The notes: generated by a model from the letters alone, not told the origin. Shown: positions 1 to 8,893, counted from the first letter of the stretch. The stretch is DNA of 64,000 bases from Roseburia_C sp051879315 (GCA_051879315.1 JBJELW010000053.1:82629-146628); one strand, 5' to 3'. Made by a program: numbers and translations.

Positions 1-2485
1 TATCAATGCTGGTGACCGGTTTCTTCTCAATAATCATGTCTTTCATGACATTTTCCGCCGTTTCTGCCAGTTTCTCCTGGGCTTCCGCCATCTCCCTCGG
101 AGTCTTTACCGCCTCCCCAAAATCCCGGAGAAGTTTCTCTTTGATCTCCTGCAGTTCCTGGGAAAGATTATCCTCCTGTTCCCCGCCAAAAATCTGTTGA
201 AACACACGGTTTCTATGACTATTCTGCTGCATAACGGCCATGACATTGCTCACCGTTACAGGAAGATCATAATGAGCCAGCATTTCATAGACCTCCTCCG
301 GCGCGGCTGCCGCCTGTGCTAAATCCTCCAGCTGACGGCTTTGATACTGATACTCCGTCTCCCGGGGCTCCTCCGCCTGCTCCAGACCACGGGCCATTTC
401 CTCCGGCGTCATTTCCATCCACTGCTCCTCATCGCCCAACTGTCTCAACTTTTCCGGGGAAATGTTCTCGCGGATATCCTTCAAAAGATCCTGCTGATAT
501 CCCGCCTCGATCTGATCCGTAATGGAAACTGTAGTACTCTCCTTTGCCGAAACCCCGCCAAACTGATCATCCACCTGGTAATCCATTGCCTTGTGCTTTG
601 AGGAACGCACCTGGGTCAGAAGATTCCGAAGGGTCAGCTCGCCTCCTTGCTGCAACAGGGATGCAATGGCTGCTCCATCCGTAGCTTCCACCTGACGGAT
701 CAAACGATAGATGCCGATATACGCGCTGCGCTGTTCCTGGCTGATCTGCTGATTCTGCTCCAGCTTGTACAGGTACTTGCTGAACTTTTCTTCCTCGGTG
801 ATTCCCTGTTCCCTTTGTATTTCTTCCGCCAACGCATTCAGCTGTTTCAAATCCATATCCAATGGATTGATCTCCCGCTTGATCATGATGTCTACCACCG
901 CCGGCTTCATATTGGAAAAACTGCGCTGCACCATTTCATCCGCGGCTTTCATCTGCCGTATACTCTCCTGGGTAATTTCCGTGTGATTGTAGGCTAAGAT
1001 CCGCACAGCACGCCGGTTAGACTCACTGATATCAAGTTCCAGTTCTTTTAAAATATCATCCACGTTTCGGAAAGCTTTTTGTATATGATCCCCAAGATCC
1101 TGTCTTGGAGTGGTCTGCATGGTTTCATACCGCTCGTTGGCCTGTTCCATCTGCGCCTGCAGCCTGCTTCCCTGCTCCTTTAACCCGTTTAAGGTCAGTT
1201 CCTCTGCCGGAATTCTGCCGATGGCATAGGCGGGAAGAGTTTTAATCCGTTCCACTTCCTGCAAAACATCCCGAATGGCAGCCTGTTGTTCTGTGTTGAT
1301 ATTCAGGGAACTGCCCAGTCTGGTCTGCATCTCTGCTTCTTGCTGTTTTAATGCATCCACCAGTTCACTCAGCTCCATGGTATCAATGGAGATTCCTTTT
1401 TTCAGCAATGCCAGATTTGCCTCCGTTGTCATCACCAGCCGGGTCTCCTCCAACTGCCGCATGGTCTTGATCTGACGATACACCAAATCCGCATTTCTGT
1501 CCAAATCGTCTTTTGCAAAAGATGTGTCCTGAGAAATATCCCTCTGTTTTGCCAGTTTAAGGTTTTGCGTTAGATCCACATTTTGCGGACGCACTCCGGA
1601 CGCAATCCCCTCTGTCATAACCCGCACCAGTTCCTGCGGGTCCATGGGCAGTTCTATCTGCTCCAACGCCTGTTTCTGTGCCAGATTCTCTGCTGTAAGG
1701 GGAAGTTCGTTGGCAATCAGCCACTGACAGGATTCCACATTCCCACTGCTTACCTCCAGGCCGGCTTCCTCCAGTGCATGTTCTATTGCCGGCTGTAAGG
1801 CAGCATAATCAATCTGTCTCTCCGTATCCGCCACTGTTTGTGCCATACTGCCGGAAAATTGTGCTTTGAAGAGATTTTCCGGCGTAGCCTTCAGCTGATT
1901 CTTAAGCATATACAGAATGGAGCCGTCAGACGGTTGTGAAACCTCCCCCAGCACGGATATGGCATCCATCATATCGGATAGATTCTCCCGGCTGGCCGGC
2001 AGATCTGCCTGGTTCAGGATCTGAGCCAGCTGGTTAGCCAGAGCCTCACTTCCCGCCATTTCACTGAGCTGTTCCGGTGTCAGGTCATCCCCAAAATAGC
2101 TGATATCCTTTCCGGCTTTTGCCAATACCATCTTGATCTTGTCCGTCTCCGTCACCACCGTCTCGATCTTATCATCCATCAGGGAATAACCTTTTTCTTC
2201 CAGGGCTGCCGCATCCTTCTCTGAGGTAGTCTGCGAAGCAAACAGCATCTCATTCTTCTGCTGGACGGCATCCATACCGGAAGCCTGCTCCTGAATGTCC
2301 TCCAGAGTGGTTTCCTCCCTCCGGGGTTTTCCATAGGTAGGATTATCCATCAGTTTTTGTCCTTTTCGGCTCTGCTCTACCTGAAATACATTTTCTGTAT
2401 GGGTTGTATTCTTTTGTTCCTCTGTACGGGATACAGTTGCTGTCTGATTAGAATGCTCTAAGATATTTGCTGCATCAATCTTCAT
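1..2485 (-). CDS. Large repetitive helical protein (possible DUF6240 family), 3' end outside window
   Basis: An uninterrupted minus-strand frame starts at ATG 2485 (ribosome site GAGGGG just upstream) and runs off the left edge, giving at least 828 residues. It is hydrophilic, rich in Gln, Glu, Leu and Ala, with no signal peptide or membrane segment, and is predicted helical. A loose internal module of the form L-P-x-T-x-E-N-L recurs (for example LPLTAENLAQKQAL, LKATPENLFKAQF, LPVTVSNVMAVMQ). I associate this pattern with the DUF6240-type proteins of flagellated Lachnospiraceae, sometimes near flagellar hook-length control genes, but this is recollection and not provable here. No catalytic motif is visible. 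It lies downstream of the DUF1858 gene, separated by a strong terminator, so it is probably transcribed separately. Function unknown. Confidence 0.7.
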   Translation of the reverse strand, partial: MKIDAANILEHSNQTATVSRTEEQKNTTHTENVFQVEQSRKGQKLMDNPTYGKPRREETTLEDIQEQASGMDAVQQKNEMLFASQTTSEKDAAALEEKGYSLMDDKIETVVTETDKIKMVLAKAGKDISYFGDDLTPEQLSEMAGSEALANQLAQILNQADLPASRENLSDMMDAISVLGEVSQPSDGSILYMLKNQLKATPENLFKAQFSGSMAQTVADTERQIDYAALQPAIEHALEEAGLEVSSGNVESCQWLIANELPLTAENLAQKQALEQIELPMDPQELVRVMTEGIASGVRPQNVDLTQNLKLAKQRDISQDTSFAKDDLDRNADLVYRQIKTMRQLEETRLVMTTEANLALLKKGISIDTMELSELVDALKQQEAEMQTRLGSSLNINTEQQAAIRDVLQEVERIKTLPAYAIGRIPAEELTLNGLKEQGSRLQAQMEQANERYETMQTTPRQDLGDHIQKAFRNVDDILKELELDISESNRRAVRILAYNHTEITQESIRQMKAADEMVQRSFSNMKPAVVDIMIKREINPLDMDLKQLNALAEEIQREQGITEEEKFSKYLYKLEQNQQISQEQRSAYIGIYRLIRQVEATDGAAIASLLQQGGELTLRNLLTQVRSSKHKAMDYQVDDQFGGVSAKESTTVSITDQIEAGYQQDLLKDIRENISPEKLRQLGDEEQWMEMTPEEMARGLEQAEEPRETEYQYQSRQLEDLAQAAAAPEEVYEMLAHYDLPVTVSNVMAVMQQNSHRNRVFQQIFGGEQEDNLSQELQEIKEKLLRDFGEAVKTPREMAEAQEKLAETAENVMKDMIIEKKPVTSID

Positions 2486-2562
2486 CTAATCCCCTCACTT
2501 TACCTTTAATCTATTTATTATGTCGGCCGATAAGGTGTTTTTCTTGAGGAATTTCGCACAAA

Positions 2563-2619
2563 GTAAAAAGCGGATACAGCATGACACCTTTTATACCGTG
2601 TACACACTGTATCCGCTTT
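2563..2619 (-). terminator. Intrinsic terminator after the DUF1858 gene
   Basis: A 13-bp perfect stem (arms 2567-2579 and 2607-2619, AAAGCGGATACAG and its complement) with a smaller inner stem is followed on the minus strand by a U-rich tract. It separates the DUF1858 gene from the large minus-strand gene starting at 2485. Confidence 0.75.
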
Positions 2620-2654
2620 CCCGGGTCGAAAACTTCCCTGTGCAATCCTGCAAA

Positions 2655-2864
2655 TTATTTTTCGTCCTTTGCAAGAAACTCGTTGATACGATCTACCAGC
2701 TCCTGGGGCTCGATTCCATGAACCATGGCTGCCTCCTCGATGGTCTCCATCTGTGATGACGGGCATCCCAGACAATGCATGCCAATCTCAAGCAGGATGG
2801 GCGCAATATTTTCATCGATCATTAGCAATTCACCGATCATTGTTTTTCCTGTAACCTGTGCCAT
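2655..2864 (-). CDS. DUF1858 (redox disulfide domain) protein
   Basis: A 69-residue protein matching the DUF1858 family, also called the hybrid-cluster-protein-associated redox disulfide domain. The family hallmark, a CxxC inside a His-Cys-Leu-Gly-Cys-Pro context near residues 31-35, is present, preceded by the typical start in which the protein binds a small helical fold. The family is thought to do thiol redox or sulfur-related chemistry, but no substrate is established. Start is well supported by AAGGAGG about 8 bases upstream. It is a single-gene unit with its own promoter and terminator and a 200-base folded leader (see separate entry), which is unusual for so short a gene. Confidence 0.85.
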   Translation of the reverse strand: MAQVTGKTMIGELLMIDENIAPILLEIGMHCLGCPSSQMETIEEAAMVHGIEPQELVDRINEFLAKDEK

Positions 2865-2914
2865 AATATGGTACCTCCTTATGCTCTGCCTTGAGTTTCC
2901 GCTAGTTAATAACT

Positions 2915-3038
2915 GCCAAAAGAACCTGCTGCGATAGCAGCAGTGTTAATTGCACAAAATTGCTCTTGGAAAACTTGTTTTCCAGAGGCAATTTATGTGC
3001 AATATTCACCTGCCACAAATGTGGCAGGTGCTTTTGGC
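2915..3038 (-). promoter_or_regulatory. Structured multibranch 5' leader of the DUF1858 gene
   Basis: Between the promoter (3083-3111) and the DUF1858 start lies a leader with three consecutive stable hairpins: 3007-3030 (10-11 bp perfect stem), 2950-3002 (long stem, arms start TTGCAC and end GTGCAA with an inner TGGAAAAC/GTTTTCCA helix) and 2926-2943 (CTGCTGC stem). All three are enclosed by a perfect 8-bp closing helix, GCCAAAAG (3038-3031 on the minus strand) with CTTTTGGC (2922-2915). This is the architecture of a multibranch junction RNA such as a riboswitch. The last hairpin is followed by GTTCTTTT, which could act as a weak terminator. I do not match it to a known class. Confidence 0.55.
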
Positions 3039-3082
3039 TATAACTTAAACTTCAAAAACTCAAGTATGTTTTAGACCTAGAT

Positions 3083-3111
3083 ATTATAATGCTAAATATT
3101 CAATTATGCAA
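3083..3111 (-). promoter_or_regulatory. Sigma-A promoter for the DUF1858 leader
   Basis: On the minus strand, TTGCAT (3111-3106) is followed after exactly 17 bases by TATAAT (3088-3083). Transcription would begin near 3076, about 210 bases ahead of the DUF1858 start codon. Confidence 0.7.
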
Positions 3112-3262
3112 TTATTTTCTCTCCGCGTCTGAAAAATATACGACCGATTGCTTTTTCTAAAATACATATGATTTCCCTCTTGTAATAACATTTTTTTTGT
3201 ATTAGAATTTATTTTAGCGAAAGAGCTATTCATTGATAATTTATTTAAAGGAGGACAAAACA

Positions 3263-3433
3263 ATGGCATACGTTATTTCTGACACATGCGTAAGCTGTGG
3301 TTCTTGTGAGGGTGGCTGCCCGGTAGGAGCAATCTCTGCAGGTGATGGTCAGTTCGTAATCGATGCTGACACATGTATCGAGTGTGGAGCTTGCGCAGGT
3401 ACTTGCCCCACAGGTGCTATCAGCCAGGAGTAA
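3263..3433 (+). CDS. 2[4Fe-4S] ferredoxin
   Basis: A 56-residue clostridial-type ferredoxin with two classical CxxCxxCxxxCP cluster motifs (first near residues 9-20, second near 37-48), each in a Cys-Pro-x-Gly-Ala-Ile context. It carries low-potential electrons for enzymes such as pyruvate:ferredoxin oxidoreductase and hydrogenases in the cytoplasm. The ATG at 3263 is chosen because AAAGGAGG lies 8 bases before it and the MAYVI start is typical; an in-frame ATG at 3233 has no ribosome site. Monocistronic, closed by a strong bidirectional terminator. Confidence 0.95.
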   Translation: MAYVISDTCVSCGSCEGGCPVGAISAGDGQFVIDADTCIECGACAGTCPTGAISQE

Positions 3434-3442
3434 TCTCCAAGC

Positions 3443-3490
3443 AAAAATCTCTATCAGAAAAGATCTTTCTTCTCTGATAGAGATTTTTTT
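3443..3490. terminator. Bidirectional terminator between ferredoxin and MerR-like gene
   Basis: A 15-bp stem (AAAATCTCTATCAGA with its complement) has a T-run on both strands and lies between the convergent ferredoxin gene and the minus-strand gene ending at 3489. Confidence 0.85.
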
Positions 3491-4103
3491 AGTTGGGCTG
3501 TGCCACTGGGTGTTTCCGGAACAGCTTTTTCTCTTTCTTCTGTTTTCCTCTCATATTCTGGCGAATCAGCTCGTCCAGTTTTCGGTAACGCTCCTCCTGG
3601 GCGTCCTCCTGTTCTCTGGCCAGATAATTCATCTCTTTCAGGATACGTGTGCGCACTTCCTCTCCCACTTCCCTGCTGAGAGTTTCACTATTTTCCTCGA
3701 TGGCCTGGCGAACAATCTCCGTCATCATATTCTGAAACTGCTCCATACGCCTGGTATTATCTGCTACATTTTTGCTCACCGGCACTTGATCTGCAGCCTG
3801 TGCTTTCACGACCTCACTCCTTTCCATCTGCGCCGTTCCCTCCTGAAATTCCGGCATCTGATGCAACAGCTCCTCATTTCCACCATTATGTATCAGGATT
3901 TTGATGGCTTTCAACTGATAACCTTTCTCTTTCCACTCCTTAATCTTGTAGAATTGTTCGATATTCTCTTTTGTATAGTAGCGATGTCCCATTTCATTCC
4001 TGGGAATCGTAAGATCTAGTTCTTCCTCCCAATAACGAAGCACATGAGATTCTACATTCACAAGCGCTGCCGCATCGGAAATCATATATCGTTGCTTGTC
4101 CAT
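3489..4103 (-). CDS. MerR-type DNA-binding protein with coiled-coil tail
   Basis: A 204-residue protein. Residues about 5-70 form a MerR-type winged helix-turn-helix (VLRYWEEE wing entry and GHRYYT hallmark). The middle has a Gln/Glu-rich linker, and residues about 110-195 are strongly charged and predicted coiled coil, ending in a basic tail (RGKQKKEKKLFRKH). It has no effector domain with Cys ligands. Start at 4103 is set by AAAGGAGG; longer in-frame readings upstream lack a site and run through the dnaB terminator. The combination MerR-like head plus coiled coil, near the origin, resembles the layout of RacA, but sequence identity to it cannot be judged here; it may equally be an ordinary regulator. 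Confidence 0.8.
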   Translation of the reverse strand: MDKQRYMISDAAALVNVESHVLRYWEEELDLTIPRNEMGHRYYTKENIEQFYKIKEWKEKGYQLKAIKILIHNGGNEELLHQMPEFQEGTAQMERSEVVKAQAADQVPVSKNVADNTRRMEQFQNMMTEIVRQAIEENSETLSREVGEEVRTRILKEMNYLAREQEDAQEERYRKLDELIRQNMRGKQKKEKKLFRKHPVAQPN

Positions 4104-4240
4104 ACTCTGCCTCCTTTGCACCAATCTATGATATAAAATTATAGACCTACTCATAGAACGAGTGCAATCAATTTTCATCGTAGAATTCCGACAGGATTCG
4201 AGGACAAAAAGGGGAAAAACAGTAGAAAAAGGAAGAAATG

Positions 4241-4280
4241 AGAAAAATATATCCCGGAGGAATAATCTCTTCCTCCGGGA
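4241..4280 (-). terminator. Terminator of the gdpP-rplI-dnaB operon
   Basis: A 10-bp perfect GC-rich stem (TCCCGGAGGA arms at 4252-4261 and 4271-4280) is followed on the minus strand by a U-rich tract, 20 bases after the dnaB stop. Confidence 0.85.
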
Positions 4281-4299
4281 CGTTTCCCTGAATGGTCTT

Positions 4300-5640
4300 T
4301 TATTGTCTGTCCTGCCTCTCCATATTGGCAAATCGCGTATACTGTGGCAGCCATGCCAGATTCACTGTTCCGATTGGGCCGTTTCGCTGCTTGGCCACGA
4401 TGATCTCGGATACCCCCTTCATCTCACTGTCTTTATTGTAATAATCATCACGATAAATAAACATTACCACGTCCGCATCCTGCTCAATAGCTCCGGACTC
4501 TCGCAAATCCGACAACATGGGTCTGTGATCCGGGCGCTGCTCAACAGCACGGCTCAGCTGTGACAACGCCACAACCGGCACATTCAGTTCACGGGCCAGG
4601 GCCTTTAAGGAACGGGAAATATCGGAAATCTCCTGCTGTCTGGACTCTGCCCTTCTACCGGAACCACTCATCAACTGCAGGTAATCGATAATAATCAGCT
4701 TCAAGTCATGTTCCAGCTTGTATTTTCTGCACTTGCTGCGAAGCTCTGAAATAGAAATACCCGGCGTATCATCTATAATCAGCTTGGAGCGTCCCACATT
4801 GCCGGCACCCTCTGTCAGCATTTCCCAGTCTGCCTCTGTCAGATTACCGGAACGCAGCTTCTGGGCATCCACCCGGGACTCTAAGGAAAACATACGGTTT
4901 ACCAGCTGCTCCTTGCTCATCTCCAAAGAAAAAATTGCCGTGGTCAACTGGGAATGAATAGCCACATATTGGGCAATATTCAATACAAACGCCGTCTTTC
5001 CCATGGACGGACGGGCCGCAATCAGAATTAGATCGGAGGGCTGCAACCCTGCCATCTGATAATCCAGATCGATAAAACCTGTGGCAATTCCTGTTACGGC
5101 ACCCTTTTGCTTAGATGCCTTCTCAATCTTCTCCAGCGCATTGATAACTACCTGCTCAATGGGAACATAATCTCCACCGTTGCGGTTCTGCAATAGATTA
5201 AAAATGCTTTTCTCGGTATCTGCCAGAATGTCCTCTGTACTGTCCTTTTCCACATAACAGGCATCCTCAATCTCCTGAACCGTCTTAATGAGACGCCGCA
5301 ATGTGGACTTCTCTTTTACAATTTTTACGTAGGCACCCACATTGGCAGAGGTAATCCGGTTGTCCACCAGATCCCGGATAAAATCCAGACTGCTGATCTC
5401 CGCCGGGACATCCTTTTCTTTCAGCTTGTTGGAAAGTGTCACCAGATCCACCGGCTCGCCGGCATTGAACAACTCCACTATTGCCTCAAACATAATGCCA
5501 TATTGTTTATGATAAAAGTCTTCCCCTATCAGCTTCTCTCCTGCCGCAAGAATGGCATCCTTGTCCATAATCATGGCACCCACCACGGACTGTTCTGCCT
5601 CCAGGCTGTTGGGCATGACCCGTTTGATTATTTCTTCCAC
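4300..5640 (-). CDS. dnaB: Replicative DNA helicase DnaB (DnaC of Bacillus)
   Basis: A 446-residue hexameric 5'-3' helicase that unwinds DNA at the replication fork. The N-terminal helical domain covers about residues 1-150; the RecA-like motor follows with Walker A ARPSMGKTA (209-217), Walker B LIIIDYLQLM (315-324), and the Arg-finger region further on. Length is normal for the family. The start codon is GTG at 5640, with GAGGAG upstream. It is the last gene of gdpP-rplI-dnaB, the same order as in Bacillus subtilis, and is followed by a strong terminator. Confidence 0.97.
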   Translation of the reverse strand: MEEIIKRVMPNSLEAEQSVVGAMIMDKDAILAAGEKLIGEDFYHKQYGIMFEAIVELFNAGEPVDLVTLSNKLKEKDVPAEISSLDFIRDLVDNRITSANVGAYVKIVKEKSTLRRLIKTVQEIEDACYVEKDSTEDILADTEKSIFNLLQNRNGGDYVPIEQVVINALEKIEKASKQKGAVTGIATGFIDLDYQMAGLQPSDLILIAARPSMGKTAFVLNIAQYVAIHSQLTTAIFSLEMSKEQLVNRMFSLESRVDAQKLRSGNLTEADWEMLTEGAGNVGRSKLIIDDTPGISISELRSKCRKYKLEHDLKLIIIDYLQLMSGSGRRAESRQQEISDISRSLKALARELNVPVVALSQLSRAVEQRPDHRPMLSDLRESGAIEQDADVVMFIYRDDYYNKDSEMKGVSEIIVAKQRNGPIGTVNLAWLPQYTRFANMERQDRQ

Positions 5641-5728
5641 TATGATATCTCCTCATGTAACCTGGTGTTGCCCCCTCACTTTGTTCGGCGGCAGGTCTTC
5701 GGAACGCATTTAAAGTCATGAACTTCGT

Positions 5729-6184
5729 TCATGAGCGTTCCCCCTCCGTAACCTTTACCTTCAACGTTGCTGTCACCTTGGGATGAATGCGGATGGGCAC
5801 CTCATACACACCAAAGGTTTTGATGGCATCCTTCAACTGCATTTTCTTCTTATCCAACTCTAAATGCAACTGCTCCTTGGCTGCCTGGGAAATCTCCTTT
5901 GTGGAAACAGACCCAAAGGTTCTCCCCCCTTCTCCGGCTTTTATCTTGACTTCAACGGACTTATCCTTTAAATCCTCTGCCAGCTGCAATGCGGCCTGAT
6001 AGTTTTCCTCTGCCACTTTATCTGCATGCTTATTCTGAAGCTTCAAATCATTTAAGGTCTTATTGTTTGCCTCCACGCCCAACCCCTTAGGAATCAGCTG
6101 GTTTCTTGCATAAGCATCACTCACATTGATAATATCTCCCTTTTTTCCCTGAGACTTTACATCCTGCAATAATATTACTTTCAT
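5729..6184 (-). CDS. rplI: 50S ribosomal protein L9
   Basis: A 151-residue protein of the large ribosomal subunit. The N-terminal domain starts MKVILLQDVKSQGKKGD, the near-invariant L9 signature, and continues with the YARNQLIPKGLG motif; a long connecting helix and a C-terminal domain follow. The ATG overlaps the gdpP stop in an ATGA arrangement, so translation is probably coupled. The 88-base gap to dnaB holds no clear terminator, so dnaB likely shares the transcript. Confidence 0.97.
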   Translation of the reverse strand: MKVILLQDVKSQGKKGDIINVSDAYARNQLIPKGLGVEANNKTLNDLKLQNKHADKVAEENYQAALQLAEDLKDKSVEVKIKAGEGGRTFGSVSTKEISQAAKEQLHLELDKKKMQLKDAIKTFGVYEVPIRIHPKVTATLKVKVTEGERS

Positions 6185-8232
6185 TCCTTGATATCTCCTT
6201 CCTCAATCATCCCGTCGATGGTATCCTCTAATAACTTTTTCGCCTGCTGCATACTGCAGCCCTGCATCTGACAGCCCGCCGTGTTCATGTGACCGCCGCC
6301 GCCCAGCCGTTCCATAATCCGCTGCACATTGATCTCGTCAATGGAACGGGAGCTGATATAAATTTTTCCCTGATATTCCGTCAACACAAAGGATGCACGG
6401 ATTCCGATAATGTTCAACAATTCGTTTGCCGCCTGGGCACCCACCACCGTGGGACTCTCAATCTGAGCCGCCGGACAGATGGAAATGGCAAAAGACCCAC
6501 GGTAAACCTCCGCATGGCGAATCACCTCCGCCCGGGCCTTGTAGTCGCTCAGGTTATTCTGTAACATTTTCCGAACTCTGGTTACCTCTGCACCACATCT
6601 TCTCAGATATGCTGCCGCTTCAAAAGTACGCACCCCTGTTTTCGACATAAAATTGTTCGTATCGATGAGAATGCCGGCATAAATACAGTCTGCCTCCGCC
6701 GGTGTCAGCTTGATATTTTCCGAAAAATACTGCAGCACCTCCGCAATCATCTCACAGGTGGAAGATGCGTACGGTTCGATGTAGGAAAGCAGTGTGTTCT
6801 TAATCACCTCACTGCCCTGTCTGTGATGGTCAAACACCACGGTACTCTTGGCCTTTTTCAAAAGCTCCGGGCAGTCTGTATAGCTGGGGCGGTTCGTGTC
6901 CACCACCACAACCAGCGTATTGCTGTCAATAAGCTCCAGAGCCCGCTCACTGTTTAAAAACAGATCCTCCGGGTAGCCCCGTTCCACCGTAAAACAATCC
7001 TTGATGGGACGAAGAGAAGATGTTACCTCATTGATGACGATCTGGGCATGCTTTCCCAAAACCTTTGCCGCGCAGTAGATTCCCACCGCTGCGCCAAAGG
7101 CATCCACATCCGGAATACTGTGTCCCATAATCATCACATGCTCCTTGCTCTCTAAGATCTCCCGCAGAGCATGGGCCTTTACACGGGCTTTCACACGGGT
7201 ATTCTTATCCACCTGTTTGGTGTTGCCACCATAGTAGAAAACCTCTCCACCCTTCTTCAAAACTACCTGATCTCCGCCACGGCCCAGCGCCAGATCAATG
7301 GCCATCCGGGAATACTCGTAATTCTGTGTGTAGGTGGCTCCCATAACACCGATACCGATGCTCAGGGTCACCGCCATCTCATTCCCCACCTTAACGGTTT
7401 TCACATCCTCCAGCAGGCTGAACTTATCCTCCTGCATCTGAGCCAGATACTTGTGCTGGAAGACCACGAAAAACTTATCCTTTTCAATCTTTCTCACCAG
7501 ACCATCCATCTGAGAGAAATATTTATTGATCTTACGCTCGATCAAAGCAGTGAGCAGGGATCTCTTCACATCCTCAATGCTGTTCAATGCCTCTTCATAA
7601 TTATCAATATATACCAGTGATGCCACCAGCTTCTGATCCTCATTTTCCTGCCGGCACTGGTTCAGCTGGGTCTCATCAAACAGATACAGCGCTGTCAGAT
7701 ACTGTTCGTCCTGATGAAGCTCCACTATCTCACTGTTTTCCATCATCTCCTCGAAATAAATCTTGTTCATTTCCACACGGAAACAGTGATCTTCCCAGAC
7801 GATATCCAGACTCTCCAGACGCTGTTCCTGACGAATCAGCTCCTTCGTAATCCCTGGAAAAATCGAGGTGATGGACTTATGAAAGCGCTTGTCTTTTCCC
7901 GTGAGCTCGGTGAACTTTTCATTCACCCACAAAACTTTGCCGTTGTAATCCAGCAGGGCATAGGGAATCTGAAATTCGTTGATAAGCTTTTTCTGTACGG
8001 TTCCATACTGCGTCGCAAAATTGATCAATTCGTTAACCAGCATCGGTTTATATCTATTATATGATATGGCCACCACAATGATATAAATAACCAGAAAAAC
8101 AGAAACCACCACGCCGGAACGCATATCCCAAAAATACATGGGTATATTGAAAGCTATCAGCAATATGGTTAAAATCAGCGGAAACTGCATATAATTCCTC
8201 AGTTTTCCTTTTAGCTTTATGCTTCTTGTCAT
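6181..8232 (-). CDS. gdpP: Cyclic-di-AMP phosphodiesterase GdpP
   Basis: A 683-residue membrane-anchored enzyme hydrolysing cyclic-di-AMP to pApA. Two transmembrane helices lie at about residues 15-55, followed by a degenerate PAS domain (about 70-140), a degenerate GGDEF domain (about 160-310), and the DHH/DHHA1 phosphoesterase module with motifs HSIPDVDAFG, VVVDTNRPSY, DHH near residue 468 and GGGGHMNTAG near 644. All DHH metal-binding residues expected by eye are present. Start 8232 is chosen for its GGAGA site; an upstream ATG at 8268 has none. Its stop overlaps rplI. c-di-AMP in this group controls potassium and osmotic balance. Confidence 0.94.
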   Translation of the reverse strand: MTRSIKLKGKLRNYMQFPLILTILLIAFNIPMYFWDMRSGVVVSVFLVIYIIVVAISYNRYKPMLVNELINFATQYGTVQKKLINEFQIPYALLDYNGKVLWVNEKFTELTGKDKRFHKSITSIFPGITKELIRQEQRLESLDIVWEDHCFRVEMNKIYFEEMMENSEIVELHQDEQYLTALYLFDETQLNQCRQENEDQKLVASLVYIDNYEEALNSIEDVKRSLLTALIERKINKYFSQMDGLVRKIEKDKFFVVFQHKYLAQMQEDKFSLLEDVKTVKVGNEMAVTLSIGIGVMGATYTQNYEYSRMAIDLALGRGGDQVVLKKGGEVFYYGGNTKQVDKNTRVKARVKAHALREILESKEHVMIMGHSIPDVDAFGAAVGIYCAAKVLGKHAQIVINEVTSSLRPIKDCFTVERGYPEDLFLNSERALELIDSNTLVVVVDTNRPSYTDCPELLKKAKSTVVFDHHRQGSEVIKNTLLSYIEPYASSTCEMIAEVLQYFSENIKLTPAEADCIYAGILIDTNNFMSKTGVRTFEAAAYLRRCGAEVTRVRKMLQNNLSDYKARAEVIRHAEVYRGSFAISICPAAQIESPTVVGAQAANELLNIIGIRASFVLTEYQGKIYISSRSIDEINVQRIMERLGGGGHMNTAGCQMQGCSMQQAKKLLEDTIDGMIEEGDIKE

Positions 8233-8360
8233 ATCTTTTCTCCTATTATGAAACGACTTTTGCCGCATCAGATAATCTATATAGAAAGCGTCTTTTCTGC
8301 CCAGGATATTATAGCATGAAATATGTGGATTTTAAAGTTCTTTTGGCAAATTGGGCAAGG

Positions 8361-8390
8361 CAAAAAGAGCCCGCCACAAGCTGTGGCAGA
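8361..8390 (-). terminator. Terminator after the receiver-domain gene
   Basis: A GCCACA/TGTGGC hairpin at 8373-8387 is followed on the minus strand by CTCTTTTTG, 20 bases beyond the stop of the receiver-domain gene. Confidence 0.65.
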
Positions 8391-8407
8391 CCCCTTATGG
8401 TTGGCTA

Positions 8408-8803
8408 CTAAATATGGTATTTCTCCATCACCCTATCCAGCATCTCTTTGAACTCAAAATTCAGATCCTTCATCTTGTTATACCAAACCGTTCCAATTGC
8501 ATCCTCTGATTGATAATTGATGGTGGAACAGATAATCACCGGTATCTGAATTCCCTTTTCCTTCAGCTTCTCCAGCAAAATAAATCCCGCATGAATATCC
8601 GCTTCTGCGCCTTTTTCCAAGGGATAATGCATATCCGTCACAATTAGATCCACGTCTTCCCGATCCAATAAATTCCACACATCCTCCTGATTGTTCAGCA
8701 ATGTAATATTTAATATTCCATTGAATTCCAACGCCCGTTTGATCTCCATGGACTTAAAAACATTGTCGTCCACCACTGCTACCTTTAAATCCTGTACTTT
8801 CAT
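8408..8803 (-). CDS. Stand-alone response-regulator receiver protein
   Basis: A 131-residue protein made only of a CheY-like receiver fold. Acidic pocket residues D12 and D13 (VVDDN), the phospho-acceptor position D57 (VTDMHYP) and a beta-4 serine/threonine (IICST) are visible; the beta-5 lysine is less certain (YNKMKD). There is no output domain. A longer than usual insertion follows D57 (LEKGAEADIHAG). Proteins of this form pass phosphate or act by protein contact. No histidine kinase is nearby. A structured intergenic repeat lies just upstream, and the upstream STAS-like gene is a possible partner. Confidence 0.8.
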   Translation of the reverse strand: MKVQDLKVAVVDDNVFKSMEIKRALEFNGILNITLLNNQEDVWNLLDREDVDLIVTDMHYPLEKGAEADIHAGFILLEKLKEKGIQIPVIICSTINYQSEDAIGTVWYNKMKDLNFEFKEMLDRVMEKYHI

Positions 8804-8821
8804 ATCTTACCCTCTTATTTC

Positions 8822-8893
8822 TTGACACGAGGTGTCACCGCAGGTGACGGAGACCTTGTGTCGGTTCATTTTTCATATTTGACTTTACACTAT
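8822..8893. repeat. Intergenic structured repeat, copy A
   Basis: This about 72-base element begins TTGACACGAGGTGTCACC and ends CATATTTGACTTTACACTA. It recurs at 26097-26163 with only a few changes, and its right end is seen at 15892-15914. It folds as an outer stem GACACGAGG/CCTTGTGTC and an inner stem GTCACC/GGTGAC. Confidence 0.8.

Noticed and set aside
2518..2775. Open frames opposite or overlapping the DUF1858 gene
   Set aside because: They overlap the terminator stem and a conserved gene in other frames.
7171..7620. Plus-strand open frames opposite gdpP and dnaB
   Set aside because: They are antisense shadows of clearly coding minus-strand genes and have no ribosome sites or family resemblance.
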